Made by a program: the position numbers and the translations under genes. Positions 53,255 to 61,983 of a stretch of 64,000 nt of DNA are shown one piece after another. Source of the DNA: Limnobacter olei. Its GTDB lineage: Bacteria > Pseudomonadota > Gammaproteobacteria > Burkholderiales > Burkholderiaceae_B. The notes beneath the pieces are model-generated. The model made no database searches. It was not told where the DNA came from and was given only the letters and a program-made list of their open reading frames with translations. The DNA is taken from positions 1 to 64,000 of the forward strand of contig NZ_JARFJD010000010.1 in assembly GCF_029087225.1 (NCBI RefSeq). The letters are read 5' to 3'. Each line of letters begins with the position of its first letter. Positions within the stretch are counted from its first letter, which is position 1.

Positions 53255-53277
53255 TTTGTAAGTGTTATGCTTACAAA
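53255..53277. promoter_or_regulatory. Inverted repeat upstream of the retention-module-like gene
   Basis: TTTGTAAG and CTTACAAA are separated by 7 bases, in an AT-rich stretch about 130-150 bases before the GTG at 53126. It is a plausible operator. The whole 250-bp gap (53127-53378) is AT-rich and shows no gene. Confidence 0.4.
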
Positions 53278-53378
53278 TCCTGATTTGCCGCATGTAAAGC
53301 ACTCTAGAGGGAACGCCGATCGAATCTAATTGTTTTTAATTCAGCCAATTAGTGTAACTCTTTCGGGGGGTAATTTGC

Positions 53379-54509
53379 TCACCAAGCCAGTTGTCGAATG
53401 GCCAGTTCTTTCATGATTTCTTCTGCACCACCACCGATGCACATTACTTTTACTTCGCGATAGATGCGCTCGGTCGAGCTTCCGCGCATAAAACCCATGC
53501 CCCCCAAAATTTGCACAGCCTCGTTGGCGCAATGCTGCAAAGTTTGAGTGGCCTGGTTCTTCAGCAAACAAATATCGGCCACCAGTTCTTCGTTGATATC
53601 GCCTTTGTCGATGCACGCAATTGTTTCATCGAACCAGGCTTCCGTTGCGCGAATTTTCATGCGCATGTCGGCCAACTTGTGGGCGATCACCTGATGTTCA
53701 ATCAGGCGTTTGCCAAAAGTCTGGCGGTTCTGTGCCCAGTCCAGCGCTTCGTTCAAACACACCTTCGAAAAGCCCACACAGGCACCTGCCAACATGAGGC
53801 GTTCCGTGTTGAAGTTCTCCATGATGATGCGAAAACCTTTTCCCTCTTTGCCAACCAGATAGTCAGCAGGTACTTCCACATTGTCGAAGTAAATGCTGGC
53901 GGTGTCGCTCATCCACCAACCAGTTTTTTTAAGCGGGCTGCGTGTCAAGCCTTTGGCGTTGCCGGGCACCATGAGCACGGAAATACCGCGTGCACCGGGT
54001 TCGCCAGTACGCACTGCTACGGTGAGCCAATCGGCACGCACGCCGCTGGTGATGAATACCTTTTCTCCGTTGATACGGTAATGAGGCACGCCATCTTTTT
54101 GAAACAGATCGGCTTTGGTTTTCAGGTTGGCCACGTCAGACCCACCCGAGGGTTCGGTAATGGCTAGCGCGCTGATGGCTTCACCTTTCAACACAGCGGG
54201 AGCAATCAGTTGGACCAGTGCTTCACTGCCATGATTCAACAATGGAGGTAAACCGATGTTGTGGCTGAATAAACCTGCCAACAGGCCTCCACTGCCTGCG
54301 GAACACACCAGGTTAGACAGCCTCAAGCGATCGGCCAGCGAGCATTCGAATCCTCCCACTTCTTCCGGGTAACCCAAGCCAAGCAAGCCGAGCTCACCCG
54401 CCTGACGGTAAAGCTCGCGCGGGAATTCCCCAGCCTCGTCCCAGTCATTGATATTTGGCTTGATCTGCTCATTGACAAATCGCTCCACCGAGCGGAAAAA
54501 GTCTTCCAC
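53379..54509 (-). CDS. Acyl-CoA dehydrogenase family protein
   Basis: 376 residues with the full acyl-CoA dehydrogenase layout: N-terminal helices, the beta domain block LAITEPSGGSDVANLKTKA with FAD contacts, and a C-terminal helical domain (QTFGKRLIEHQVIAHKLADM; QILGGMGFMRGSSTERIYREVKVMCIGGGAEEIM). It would oxidise an acyl-CoA to the enoyl-CoA with FAD and an electron-transfer flavoprotein. It is the last gene of the carboxylase cluster, 34 bases after the biotin-carrying subunit, so it likely acts on a branched or terpenoid acyl-CoA. The substrate is not shown by the sequence. Confidence 0.93.
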   Translation of the reverse strand: MEDFFRSVERFVNEQIKPNINDWDEAGEFPRELYRQAGELGLLGLGYPEEVGGFECSLADRLRLSNLVCSAGSGGLLAGLFSHNIGLPPLLNHGSEALVQLIAPAVLKGEAISALAITEPSGGSDVANLKTKADLFQKDGVPHYRINGEKVFITSGVRADWLTVAVRTGEPGARGISVLMVPGNAKGLTRSPLKKTGWWMSDTASIYFDNVEVPADYLVGKEGKGFRIIMENFNTERLMLAGACVGFSKVCLNEALDWAQNRQTFGKRLIEHQVIAHKLADMRMKIRATEAWFDETIACIDKGDINEELVADICLLKNQATQTLQHCANEAVQILGGMGFMRGSSTERIYREVKVMCIGGGAEEIMKELAIRQLAW

Positions 54510-54543
54510 GGTTTGTGTCTCCTCCAGCCGGGCTGTGTTTTAT

Positions 54544-56532
54544 TTATTGAATCTGACCAAGCTGGACCATGGCTTGTTTCTGCTTCATTTGGTCACCCAC
54601 CTTGATGTGCACCTGTTCCACAATTGCAGCGGTTTTGGCGGTGATGCGGTGTTCCATTTTCATGGCTTCCAGACACACCAGCACTGCACCGGCCTCCACC
54701 TGTTGGCCTGGTTGAACCAGTACCTGCGTCACTTTGCCATTCATCGGGCTGCTGACAAGTGGCTGAAATACACCTTCCGCCAAGGCCGAAGCGCTCAGCA
54801 AAGTTTCTTCATCCACATGCAACGCCTGAGGGTTTAGCCACTGTTGAACCCACACGCCAGTGTTTGATTGGGTGACTGTGTATTGCGCGGATTGCCCTTG
54901 CACCATTGCCTTGATGGTGAAACTGCCTTTTGCCGTGTCGGTACAATCCCAGTGCTCGATGAGCACTGTTTCATCACCCAGCCCGTCAATCATGTAACCT
55001 TGGGCGCTGCAGTCAACCTTCAAATTCAGGGTGTTGCCCTGTGATTTGAGTTTGAGTGGTCGTGGCAGCGCACGTGTACTCGAAAAACCACTCAACGGTA
55101 AAGGCCATGCGAGTTTTTCGTACTGTGGTGCATAGGCAAGGAACACTGCGGCGACAGCGCACTCTGCCTGGAAATGTTGAGGTTTGAGCAATTCATCAGC
55201 ATGCTGGGCCAAAAAGCCTGTGCCGAAATCACCACCCTGAAAAACAGGGTGACTGGCGATTCGTTGCAAGTAGAGTGCGTTGTGCTCAAAGCCGATGAGC
55301 ACGGTTCTTTTGAGTGAATCAGCCAGCTTTTCGCAGGCGGCAAGGCGGTGATCGCCGTGCACAATGACCTTCGCCAAAAGGCTGTCGTACCAAGGACTTA
55401 CCTCACCGCCTCTTTGCAGGGCGTGGTCGCAGCGGCTGTTCGCATCAGGACTCCAGGTCAACACTGGCCCCGTTTGCGGCATGAAGTCGCGGGCCGGGTC
55501 TTCGGCACACAGACGGCCTTGAATGGCATGGCCGTTGAACACAATTTGTTCTTGTTGCAAGGTGAGGTGTTCGCCTGACGCAATTCTCAATTGCCATTGC
55601 ACCAGATCAACGCCGGTGATGGCTTCCGTAACGCCATGCTCAACCTGCAAACGGGTGTTCATTTCAATGAAGTAAAAATCACCGTTTGAATCAAGCAAAA
55701 ATTCAACTGTGCCCGCACCCACATAGTGGGTGGCATGCACCAGTTTTAATGCGGCTTCACCCATGCGTGCACGCAGCTCCGCGTCCACTGCTGGGCTGGG
55801 GGCTTCTTCAACAATTTTTTGGTGGCGGCGTTGAACGGAGCAATCGCGCTCGCCCAAATGCACTGCGTGACCGTGGGTATCGGCCAGCACCTGAATTTCA
55901 ATGTGGCGCGGGTTGATGATGGCTTTTTCAAGCATGACCCGGTCGTCGTTGAATGCATTCTTCGCCTCAAGTTGGGCCGAGTGAAGTTGCGATGCAAATT
56001 CGGATTCAGTCATCACCAAACGCATGCCACGCCCGCCACCGCCTGCCAACGCTTTGATCATCACTGGGTAGCCAATCCGCTGCGCCGCAGCCATCAGGTC
56101 GGTTACGCTTGCGTTGGGCTCGCTAAAGCCGGGAATACAAGGCAAACCAGCCTGTTGGGCAATTTCTTTCGCACGGGCCTTGTCGGCCATGTCAGCAATC
56201 GCCTGTGGCGTGGGGCCTACTAGGGTAATTCCTGCGTCCACACAGGCTTTTGCAAAGGCAGGGCTTTCCGATACAAAACCATAGCCGGGGTGAATGGCAT
56301 CTGCACCGGCTTTCAGCGCGGTTTCTATCAGTTTGTCGATACGCAAATACGATTCAAGTGAGGGTGCTGGGCCAATGCAGTAGGCTTCGTCGGCCTCTTG
56401 AACATGCATGGCTTTTTCATCGGCCTCGGAATAGACGGCGACTGTTGCGATACCCATGGGCTTGGCTGCGCGCAATATTCTGCGCGCAATTTCATTGCGA
56501 TTGGCAATGAGCAGTTTTTTGATCCTAGGCAT
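54544..56532 (-). CDS. Biotin-containing subunit of an acyl-CoA carboxylase (methylcrotonyl/geranyl-CoA type)
   Basis: 662 residues from the ATG at 56532 (MPRIKKLLIANRNEIARR), overlapping the previous stop by eight bases; a longer frame lies within the upstream gene. Biotin carboxylase domain (1-450) with the ATP-grasp glycine loop (KALAGGGGRGMRL) and EMNTRLQVEHGVTE; a middle linking domain; and the biotinyl domain with Lys in CLEAMKMEH. It carboxylates biotin and passes the carboxyl to the partner at 57722. Length (about 660) fits LiuD/AtuF. The accompanying genes point more to acyclic-terpene (Atu) than to leucine (Liu) breakdown, but this is not certain. Confidence 0.92.
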   Translation of the reverse strand: MPRIKKLLIANRNEIARRILRAAKPMGIATVAVYSEADEKAMHVQEADEAYCIGPAPSLESYLRIDKLIETALKAGADAIHPGYGFVSESPAFAKACVDAGITLVGPTPQAIADMADKARAKEIAQQAGLPCIPGFSEPNASVTDLMAAAQRIGYPVMIKALAGGGGRGMRLVMTESEFASQLHSAQLEAKNAFNDDRVMLEKAIINPRHIEIQVLADTHGHAVHLGERDCSVQRRHQKIVEEAPSPAVDAELRARMGEAALKLVHATHYVGAGTVEFLLDSNGDFYFIEMNTRLQVEHGVTEAITGVDLVQWQLRIASGEHLTLQQEQIVFNGHAIQGRLCAEDPARDFMPQTGPVLTWSPDANSRCDHALQRGGEVSPWYDSLLAKVIVHGDHRLAACEKLADSLKRTVLIGFEHNALYLQRIASHPVFQGGDFGTGFLAQHADELLKPQHFQAECAVAAVFLAYAPQYEKLAWPLPLSGFSSTRALPRPLKLKSQGNTLNLKVDCSAQGYMIDGLGDETVLIEHWDCTDTAKGSFTIKAMVQGQSAQYTVTQSNTGVWVQQWLNPQALHVDEETLLSASALAEGVFQPLVSSPMNGKVTQVLVQPGQQVEAGAVLVCLEAMKMEHRITAKTAAIVEQVHIKVGDQMKQKQAMVQLGQIQ

Positions 56533-57688
56533 TCTTTTTCTTGCCCGGCAAAATACCCATGAATTTGCAGATGATGCCCAGCATGACTTCGTCTGCACCG
56601 CCACCAATCGAGATCAGTCGGCCATCACGATACAGTTGCGAAGCCGGGTTTTCCCAGGTAAAACCCATGCCGCCCCAGAATTGCAAACACTTGTCGGCGA
56701 CTTCGCGCACCAGGCGACCACTTTTCAGTTTGCACATGCTGGCCAGCTCAGTGACTTCGCCACCAGCCACATATTCTTCAGTGGCCTGCCACACCAAGGC
56801 ACGCAAGGCCTCAATTTCAGTTTTCAATTCAGCCAATGTGAAATGCACCACTTGTTGATCGAGCACGGTGCTGCCGAACAAGTTGCGCTGGCGGGTGTAG
56901 TTGATGGTTTCGTTCAGCACATGCATCATGCCTTCGATGCTGTTGGCGGCACCCCACAGGCGCTCCTCCTGAAACTGAATCATTTGGTACATGAAGCCTG
57001 CGCCTTCCATACCAATCAAGTTGCGCTGTGGCACACGCACATTGTCAAAGTGAATAAGACCCGTGTCGGATGCCCACATGCCAATTTTGTGAATCTTCTT
57101 CTCAATCGTAATGCCCGGTGTTTTCATCGGCACGATGATCAGTGATTTGTTCTGATGGGGCTTGCCTTCGCTGGTGTTGGCCAAGAGGCAGATCCAGTCG
57201 GCTTGCAAACTGTTGGTAATCCACATTTTGCTGCCGTTGATGATGTAGTCGCTGCCATCCTTGCGCGCGGTAGTTTTCACACCAGCCACGTCCGAGCCAG
57301 CACCGGGCTCTGAAACACCAATACAGGCCACCATGTCGCCAGCAACGGCGGGGGCCAGAAATTCACGGCGCAGCTCGTCGCTGCCGAACCGCGCCAAAGC
57401 AGGCGTGGCCATGTCGGTCTGAACGCCGATTGCCATGGGCACACCGCCACAATGGATTTTTCCCAAAGCTTGCGCCGCCACCACGGAATAGCTGTAGTCC
57501 AAACCCATGCCGCCAAACTCTTCTGGTTTGGTCAGTCCCAGCAAGCCAAGATTACCCATCTTTTTGAACAGTTCGTGGGCGGGAAACATTTGTTCCTTCT
57601 CCCAGGTGGCCACGTGTGGATTAATTTCATTCTCCACAAAGCGTTCGATGGTGCGTTGTAGTTCTTTGTGTTCCTGGCTTAGTCTCAC
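56525..57688 (-). CDS. Acyl-CoA dehydrogenase (AtuD/isovaleryl-CoA dehydrogenase-like)
   Basis: 387 residues, a complete acyl-CoA dehydrogenase: GVSEPGAGSDVAGVKTTARKDG for the FAD-binding beta domain and QFWGGMGFTWENPASQLYRDGRLISIGGGADEVM near the end. It lies between the two carboxylase subunit genes, as AtuD does between AtuC and AtuF genes. In that pathway it would oxidise citronellyl-CoA; in leucine breakdown isovaleryl-CoA. A glutamate catalytic base cannot be placed with certainty by eye. It overlaps the biotin subunit gene by eight bases. Confidence 0.93.
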   Translation of the reverse strand: MRLSQEHKELQRTIERFVENEINPHVATWEKEQMFPAHELFKKMGNLGLLGLTKPEEFGGMGLDYSYSVVAAQALGKIHCGGVPMAIGVQTDMATPALARFGSDELRREFLAPAVAGDMVACIGVSEPGAGSDVAGVKTTARKDGSDYIINGSKMWITNSLQADWICLLANTSEGKPHQNKSLIIVPMKTPGITIEKKIHKIGMWASDTGLIHFDNVRVPQRNLIGMEGAGFMYQMIQFQEERLWGAANSIEGMMHVLNETINYTRQRNLFGSTVLDQQVVHFTLAELKTEIEALRALVWQATEEYVAGGEVTELASMCKLKSGRLVREVADKCLQFWGGMGFTWENPASQLYRDGRLISIGGGADEVMLGIICKFMGILPGKKKNA

Positions 57689-57721
57689 TGCACTTCCTCC
57701 TCGTTATTTATTTCTCACGCG

Positions 57722-59350
57722 CTAGGGGCTAGCCACGCCAAATTGCATGGCTTGCACACTGCGCTCTTGTTGCAGGCAGGCGATCAGCGCTAGCGCCAAT
57801 ACCTGCCGGGTGTCTCTTGGGTCGATCACGCCGTCGTCGAGCAACAAACCACTGGTGTGGAATGCGCTGGTTTGCGATTCGAACGTGTCGATGATTTGTT
57901 TTTTCATGTTTTCAAGCATGAACTCGGGCACTTCCATGCCTTTGCGGGCTGCGCTGGCCTGCATCACGGTGGCCATGGTGCCAGCCGCTTGCTCGGCACC
58001 CATGACCGCAGTTTTGCTGTTGGGCCAGGCAAATACAAAGCGGGGTCCAAATGCCCTGCCGCACATGCCATAGTTGCCCGCGCCAAAACTTGCGCCGCAC
58101 AACAGGGTGATTTGCGGCACAGTGGCGTTGCTCACCGCTTGGATCATTTTTGATCCGTGCTTGATGATGCCGCCCTGCTCGGCTTCCTTGCCCACCATGT
58201 AACCTGTTGTGTTCTGCAGGTAAACGATCGGCGTTTTGGTTTGGCAGCAGCTTTGAATAAAGTGTGTGGCTTTGGTGGCACCTGCGGTGTCGATTGGCCC
58301 AAGATTGCTGATGATGCCGACTGAAACACCCATCAGTTTGGCGTATCCGCACAGCGTGGCCGGTCCGTAGTTGGCCTTGAATTCGAGGAAGTCGGAATCG
58401 TCGACGATGCGGGCGATCACTTCACGCATGTCCACCGGCGTTTTGATATCGGCGGGCATGATGCCCAGCAGTTCTTCGGCTGGGTAGCGTGGTGCAGGCG
58501 CCTGAGCATTCAGAGTGGGTATCACATTGCGATTGCTGCTGTTCCAGTCGATTTTTGCCATCACGTCGCGGGCCAGTGCAATGGCGTGGCGGTCGTCGTC
58601 TGCGATGTAGTCGCCCAAGCCTGAGACTGAGCAGTGCATGTCGGCGCCACCCAGTTCTTCATCGGTTGCAATTTCACCAGTGGCGGCTTTCAACAAAGGG
58701 GGGCCAGCGAGAAATGCGCGTGCGCGTTCGCGAACCATGATGACCACATCACTTAAACCTGGAATGTAGGCACCGCCTGCGGTGGATGAGCCATGTAGAA
58801 CGTTCACCACGGGCAGGCCTGCGGCACTGAGTTTGGCAAGGCGGTAGAAGTTGCCACCACCCAGTATGAAGTGTTCAACTTTGTACTTCAGCAGGTTTGC
58901 GCCTGCCGATTCGCCCAAGTTGATGAAGGGCAGTTTGTTTTCAAGCGCGATGTCTTGTGCCCTTTGCATTTTTTCAATGCCCATGGCCTGAAGCGCGCCG
59001 GCCTCAATGCCTGAATCGCTGGCGACCACCATGCACAAGGTGTTGGCTACATAGCCCAGCCCGGCAATAATGCCGCCGCCAGGAATGCTTTTGTCAGCCT
59101 TCTGCCCGTCTTGCATATAACCAGCCAAGGTGCTGAGTTCCAGAAACGGGGAGCCCGAGTCAAGTAGCAGAGCAACCCGGTCGCGAGGCAGCAACTGACC
59201 ACGCTTTGCAAATGATGGTGCAGCTTTTGCTGAGGCGTCGCGGGTGCGTTTCTCCAATGATCGAAGTTCATTCAGGGCCGTTTCCATATTGGCTTTGTTG
59301 AGTTCAAACTCGGCGGAATTTGCGGAAACGAGGCTCTCTAAAATAGGCAT
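57722..59350 (-). CDS. Carboxyltransferase subunit of an acyl-CoA carboxylase (methylcrotonyl/geranyl-CoA type)
   Basis: 542 residues with both halves of the carboxyltransferase fold: the N-terminal part has GGIIAGLGYVANTLCMVVASD and LGGADMHCSVSGLGDYIADDDRHA; the C-terminal part has FIQSCCQTKTPIVYLQNTTGYMVG and TLLCGASFGAGNYGMCGRAF. It transfers carboxyl from biotin to the acyl-CoA. Length and motifs match LiuB/AtuC. A CAAAC-N4-GTTTG operator lies about 45 bases before the start, so this is likely the first gene of the operon β-subunit, dehydrogenase, α-subunit, dehydrogenase. Confidence 0.94.
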   Translation of the reverse strand: MPILESLVSANSAEFELNKANMETALNELRSLEKRTRDASAKAAPSFAKRGQLLPRDRVALLLDSGSPFLELSTLAGYMQDGQKADKSIPGGGIIAGLGYVANTLCMVVASDSGIEAGALQAMGIEKMQRAQDIALENKLPFINLGESAGANLLKYKVEHFILGGGNFYRLAKLSAAGLPVVNVLHGSSTAGGAYIPGLSDVVIMVRERARAFLAGPPLLKAATGEIATDEELGGADMHCSVSGLGDYIADDDRHAIALARDVMAKIDWNSSNRNVIPTLNAQAPAPRYPAEELLGIMPADIKTPVDMREVIARIVDDSDFLEFKANYGPATLCGYAKLMGVSVGIISNLGPIDTAGATKATHFIQSCCQTKTPIVYLQNTTGYMVGKEAEQGGIIKHGSKMIQAVSNATVPQITLLCGASFGAGNYGMCGRAFGPRFVFAWPNSKTAVMGAEQAAGTMATVMQASAARKGMEVPEFMLENMKKQIIDTFESQTSAFHTSGLLLDDGVIDPRDTRQVLALALIACLQQERSVQAMQFGVASP

Positions 59351-59394
59351 TGGTTTGTGGCTTTAAGTAGCGGCAAAATAGTCTTGAAAAAAAT

Positions 59395-59408
59395 CAAACG
59401 TTTGTTTG
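59395..59408. promoter_or_regulatory. PsrA/TetR-type operator upstream of the carboxylase operon
   Basis: CAAAC-GTTT-GTTTG, embedded in a longer inverted repeat (59390-59413), lies about 45-60 bases before the carboxyltransferase start. It fits the CAAAC-N4-GTTTG form known for PsrA-like repressors of fatty-acid and isoprenoid acyl-CoA breakdown. The same pattern occurs upstream of the SDR gene at 60395. Confidence 0.6.
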
Positions 59409-59452
59409 ATTTTGAGGGTGAGGCTTTGGTGTGTCAAGCCTTAAATGTTTGC

Positions 59453-60370
59453 TTATTTCTTGCTGGCCGCGGCGCGTGCGGCGTCTCGACGCTGAATCAC
59501 CTCGGGCACGCCACCCAAATGAAAGCTGTTGAAAGCCGGGTTGGGTTTGCCAGTGCCCACTTGCCAAATACGGCGCGCGTTGGGGGCTGCGCCGTCGATT
59601 CGAATGCAGGAACCCGAGATGAATGAGGCCGCAGGGCTGCACAAGAACACCAATGCGCCTGACACCTCGGCTTCCAGCCCCAGGCGTTGCAGCGGGATGG
59701 TTTTGTCCAACTGCATAATGGTTTGCTTCATGGGCTCGGGGTAAGTGTCCATGCCACTTGATGCGATGAAGCCCGGTGCAACCGCATTGACGCGCACGGG
59801 TGCCCATTCATTGGATGCCGTTTCCGAAAAGTTCAGCATGCCAGCGCGTGCTGCACCGGAGTGGCCCATGCCGGGCATGCCGTTCCACATGTCAGCAATG
59901 ATGTTGGTGATGGACATGTCGGACTCGCCCAAGTGCAACATCATGTACTGGTTGAATACCTCACGGGCCATGAGAAAGCCGCCGGTGAGGTTGTTACGCA
60001 CCACAGTTTCGAAGCCTTTGCCACTGATCATGTTGAGCGGTGAGGGAAATTGTCCGCCTGCGTTGTTGATCAGGTGATTGATTTTGCCGTGGGCTGCCAA
60101 CACATCGGCCACAGTTTCTTTTACCCGTTCCTCTTCACGAATATCGCAGCTGTGTAGCGAAATTTTGACGGCGCAGGTTTGCTCGATTTCCGCTTTCACG
60201 GTTTCAAGCTTTTCCATTTTTCGACCGACCAAGGCCAGGTCTGCACCCAGGCTGGCCAGTTCATGTGCGGTGCAGCGGCCTATGCCGGAACCTCCGCCGG
60301 TGACCAGCACCGTTTGTCCTGCAAACAGATTGGGGCGAAATACGGATTGGAAGCTGTTCAAAAGGGTCAC
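59453..60370 (-). CDS. SDR-family oxidoreductase with altered active site
   Basis: 305 residues if started at the GTG at 60370; a TTG at 60397 would give 314 but places the operator inside the coding region. The NAD(P) motif is intact (VLVTGGGSGIG) and NNAGG follows. The usual Y-x-x-x-K catalytic pair is replaced by S-x-x-x-R (GHSGAARAGML), closer to 2,4-dienoyl-CoA reductases, which use S-x-x-x-K. It is encoded just upstream of the carboxylase operon, so a role in the same acyl-CoA pathway is likely (AtuB/AtuG place). Start codon uncertain. Confidence 0.8.
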   Translation of the reverse strand: MTLLNSFQSVFRPNLFAGQTVLVTGGGSGIGRCTAHELASLGADLALVGRKMEKLETVKAEIEQTCAVKISLHSCDIREEERVKETVADVLAAHGKINHLINNAGGQFPSPLNMISGKGFETVVRNNLTGGFLMAREVFNQYMMLHLGESDMSITNIIADMWNGMPGMGHSGAARAGMLNFSETASNEWAPVRVNAVAPGFIASSGMDTYPEPMKQTIMQLDKTIPLQRLGLEAEVSGALVFLCSPAASFISGSCIRIDGAAPNARRIWQVGTGKPNPAFNSFHLGGVPEVIQRRDAARAAASKK

Positions 60371-60394
60371 CTGTGAATTGTGCTTGTTTGTTTT

Positions 60395-60408
60395 CAAACG
60401 ATCGTTTG
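60395..60408. promoter_or_regulatory. PsrA/TetR-type operator upstream of the SDR gene
   Basis: CAAAC-GATC-GTTTG in the perfect 18-bp palindrome TTCAAACGATCGTTTGAA (60393-60410). It is about 25 bases before the preferred start of the SDR gene. It shares the arms and 4-base spacing of the site at 59395, suggesting a common repressor not encoded in the window. Confidence 0.65.
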
Positions 60409-60467
60409 AATTTAACCATGCTTTTGCAGATCGTGCTTTCGCACGATCCGATTCACAGATGATTTTT

Positions 60468-61157
60468 TTACCGGCTGCCAGCGTCTGCCAAACGGAGGGT
60501 GTCTGTTTTGCTGAACATTTGATCAGCGAAGGCGATGGTGTGGGTGTTCAGTGCGCGGGAGCTGTCGTGCTCTGGGTCTCGTTTCGAAAAGTCGGTTCGA
60601 ATCGATTTCACGCGCTTGTACACCACGTCGAAGTGCTCTGGCATCACTTTCTGTACATAGGCCAAGCCGACCAGATCGGCCAGTGTTTCTTCAAAATGAA
60701 GATTGTTCTTGAATTGAATGCCCAGGTGTTCTTGCAGTGCTTGCTTGGCGGCCACACGTTTTCCTTTTTCCGACATCAGGCAGTGAGTCAATTCATGGGC
60801 TGATGTGAATGCCAGAAATGCCGGCTCAGTGCCTTCATGACCTGAATCCAGAAAATGAGACCACACGCGCTTGGCGTCTGCATGCTGATTAACATGCAGC
60901 ACGCAGGCCTTGATGCCGCTGTTAGTCAAAAATGGAGAGGGGTTGTTCATGGTGCTTTCTCGAACATGGATGCGATCGGTGTCGATGGCATAAACCTGCG
61001 CGAACTGGGCGATTTCCTCTTTCATGGCTGCCGTGTCGGGCAGGCTGACCTGGGGCGTGAACAGACTGACCAAACCAAAAAATAGACCGTTCCACATGAC
61101 ATGCTCCAAGAATTCCGGTGATGTCTTGTGAACGGCAGGTTTTGTTGAATTCAGCAT
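60468..61157 (-). CDS. Putative zinc metallopeptidase-like protein
   Basis: 229 residues. A hydrophobic stretch (about 21-35) near the N-terminus could be a signal or anchor. A zinc-site motif HELTH occurs at 121-125 (FTSAHELTHCLMSEKG), and a downstream FEETLADLVGLAYV (155-168) could give the third, glutamate ligand as in gluzincins (H-E-x-x-H with E-x-x-x-D). The remainder does not match a family I know. It is on the same strand as the SDR gene and about 60 bases upstream of the PsrA-like site, so probably a separate unit. Confidence 0.65.
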   Translation of the reverse strand: MLNSTKPAVHKTSPEFLEHVMWNGLFFGLVSLFTPQVSLPDTAAMKEEIAQFAQVYAIDTDRIHVRESTMNNPSPFLTNSGIKACVLHVNQHADAKRVWSHFLDSGHEGTEPAFLAFTSAHELTHCLMSEKGKRVAAKQALQEHLGIQFKNNLHFEETLADLVGLAYVQKVMPEHFDVVYKRVKSIRTDFSKRDPEHDSSRALNTHTIAFADQMFSKTDTLRLADAGSR

Positions 61158-61269
61158 TGCACCAATGCGTTGCCCTTAAAGGGGGTATTCAAAGGGGGTG
61201 GGGGCGTGAAAGGGCAGTGGCCGTGTCAAAATGCAGGCAATCAATCATTCAATGCGGGAGTCGATTTTC

Positions 61270-61959
61270 ATGAGCAATACCAATCCAGTGGCGATTATTA
61301 CGGGCGCAGCAGGCAATTTGGGTCAGGCGGTGGCCACCCACTTGGGAAGTTTGGGTTATCGACTGCTGTTGATTGATTTGCATCAGCCTGAGTGGGAAGG
61401 CGAGAGCGATGCTGTGTCAATCGGTAACGTGGACCTAACCTTGCCCGAGCATGCTCAAGAGGTGGTGAATCAAGCCTGGGAATATTTCGGTCAAATTGAT
61501 GCAGTGGTGAATATTGCAGGTGGTTTTGTGTGGGAGCGTCAGGCTGAAAGCAGCCTGGATACCTGGAATACGCAGTACGCCATCAATGTGCAAACCAGCG
61601 TGAACATGTGCCAAGCCATATTGCCGCAGTTCCAGGATCAGCAAAGCGGTGTGATTGTCAACATTGGTGCGGCCGCAGCTGGCAAAGCCGCTGAAGGCAT
61701 GGGGGCTTATTCGGCTGCCAAGTCAGCTGTGCTGCGTTTGACCGAAGCCCTGGCGGCGGAAAATAAACACTTAGGAATTCGCGCCAATGCGGTGTTGCCC
61801 AGTATTTTGGACACCCCCGCAAATCGCGAGGCCATGCCTGATGCGGACCCAGCCGATTGGGTCGCACCGGACTCTTTGGCCGGGGTTATTGGATTCTTGT
61901 TGTCAGATGTTGCCCGCGACATTAATGGAGCGGGCATTCCGGTCACTGGGCGGGTTTGA
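61270..61959 (+). CDS. Classical SDR-family oxidoreductase
   Basis: 229 residues from the ATG at 61270, with CGGGAG nine bases upstream; two earlier in-frame ATG are not so placed. All features of a classical short-chain dehydrogenase are present: the nucleotide-binding ITGAAGNLGQAV, NIAGG, and the catalytic Y-x-x-x-K in GAYSAAKSAV with Ser/other residues earlier. An acidic residue after the second strand (LIDLHQ) suggests NAD preference. The substrate is not known. It converges on the TetR-type regulator, 24 bases apart. Confidence 0.88.
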   Translation: MSNTNPVAIITGAAGNLGQAVATHLGSLGYRLLLIDLHQPEWEGESDAVSIGNVDLTLPEHAQEVVNQAWEYFGQIDAVVNIAGGFVWERQAESSLDTWNTQYAINVQTSVNMCQAILPQFQDQQSGVIVNIGAAAAGKAAEGMGAYSAAKSAVLRLTEALAAENKHLGIRANAVLPSILDTPANREAMPDADPADWVAPDSLAGVIGFLLSDVARDINGAGIPVTGRV

Positions 61960-61983
61960 AAAGCCTGCCCCTGTCAGCCGGGG

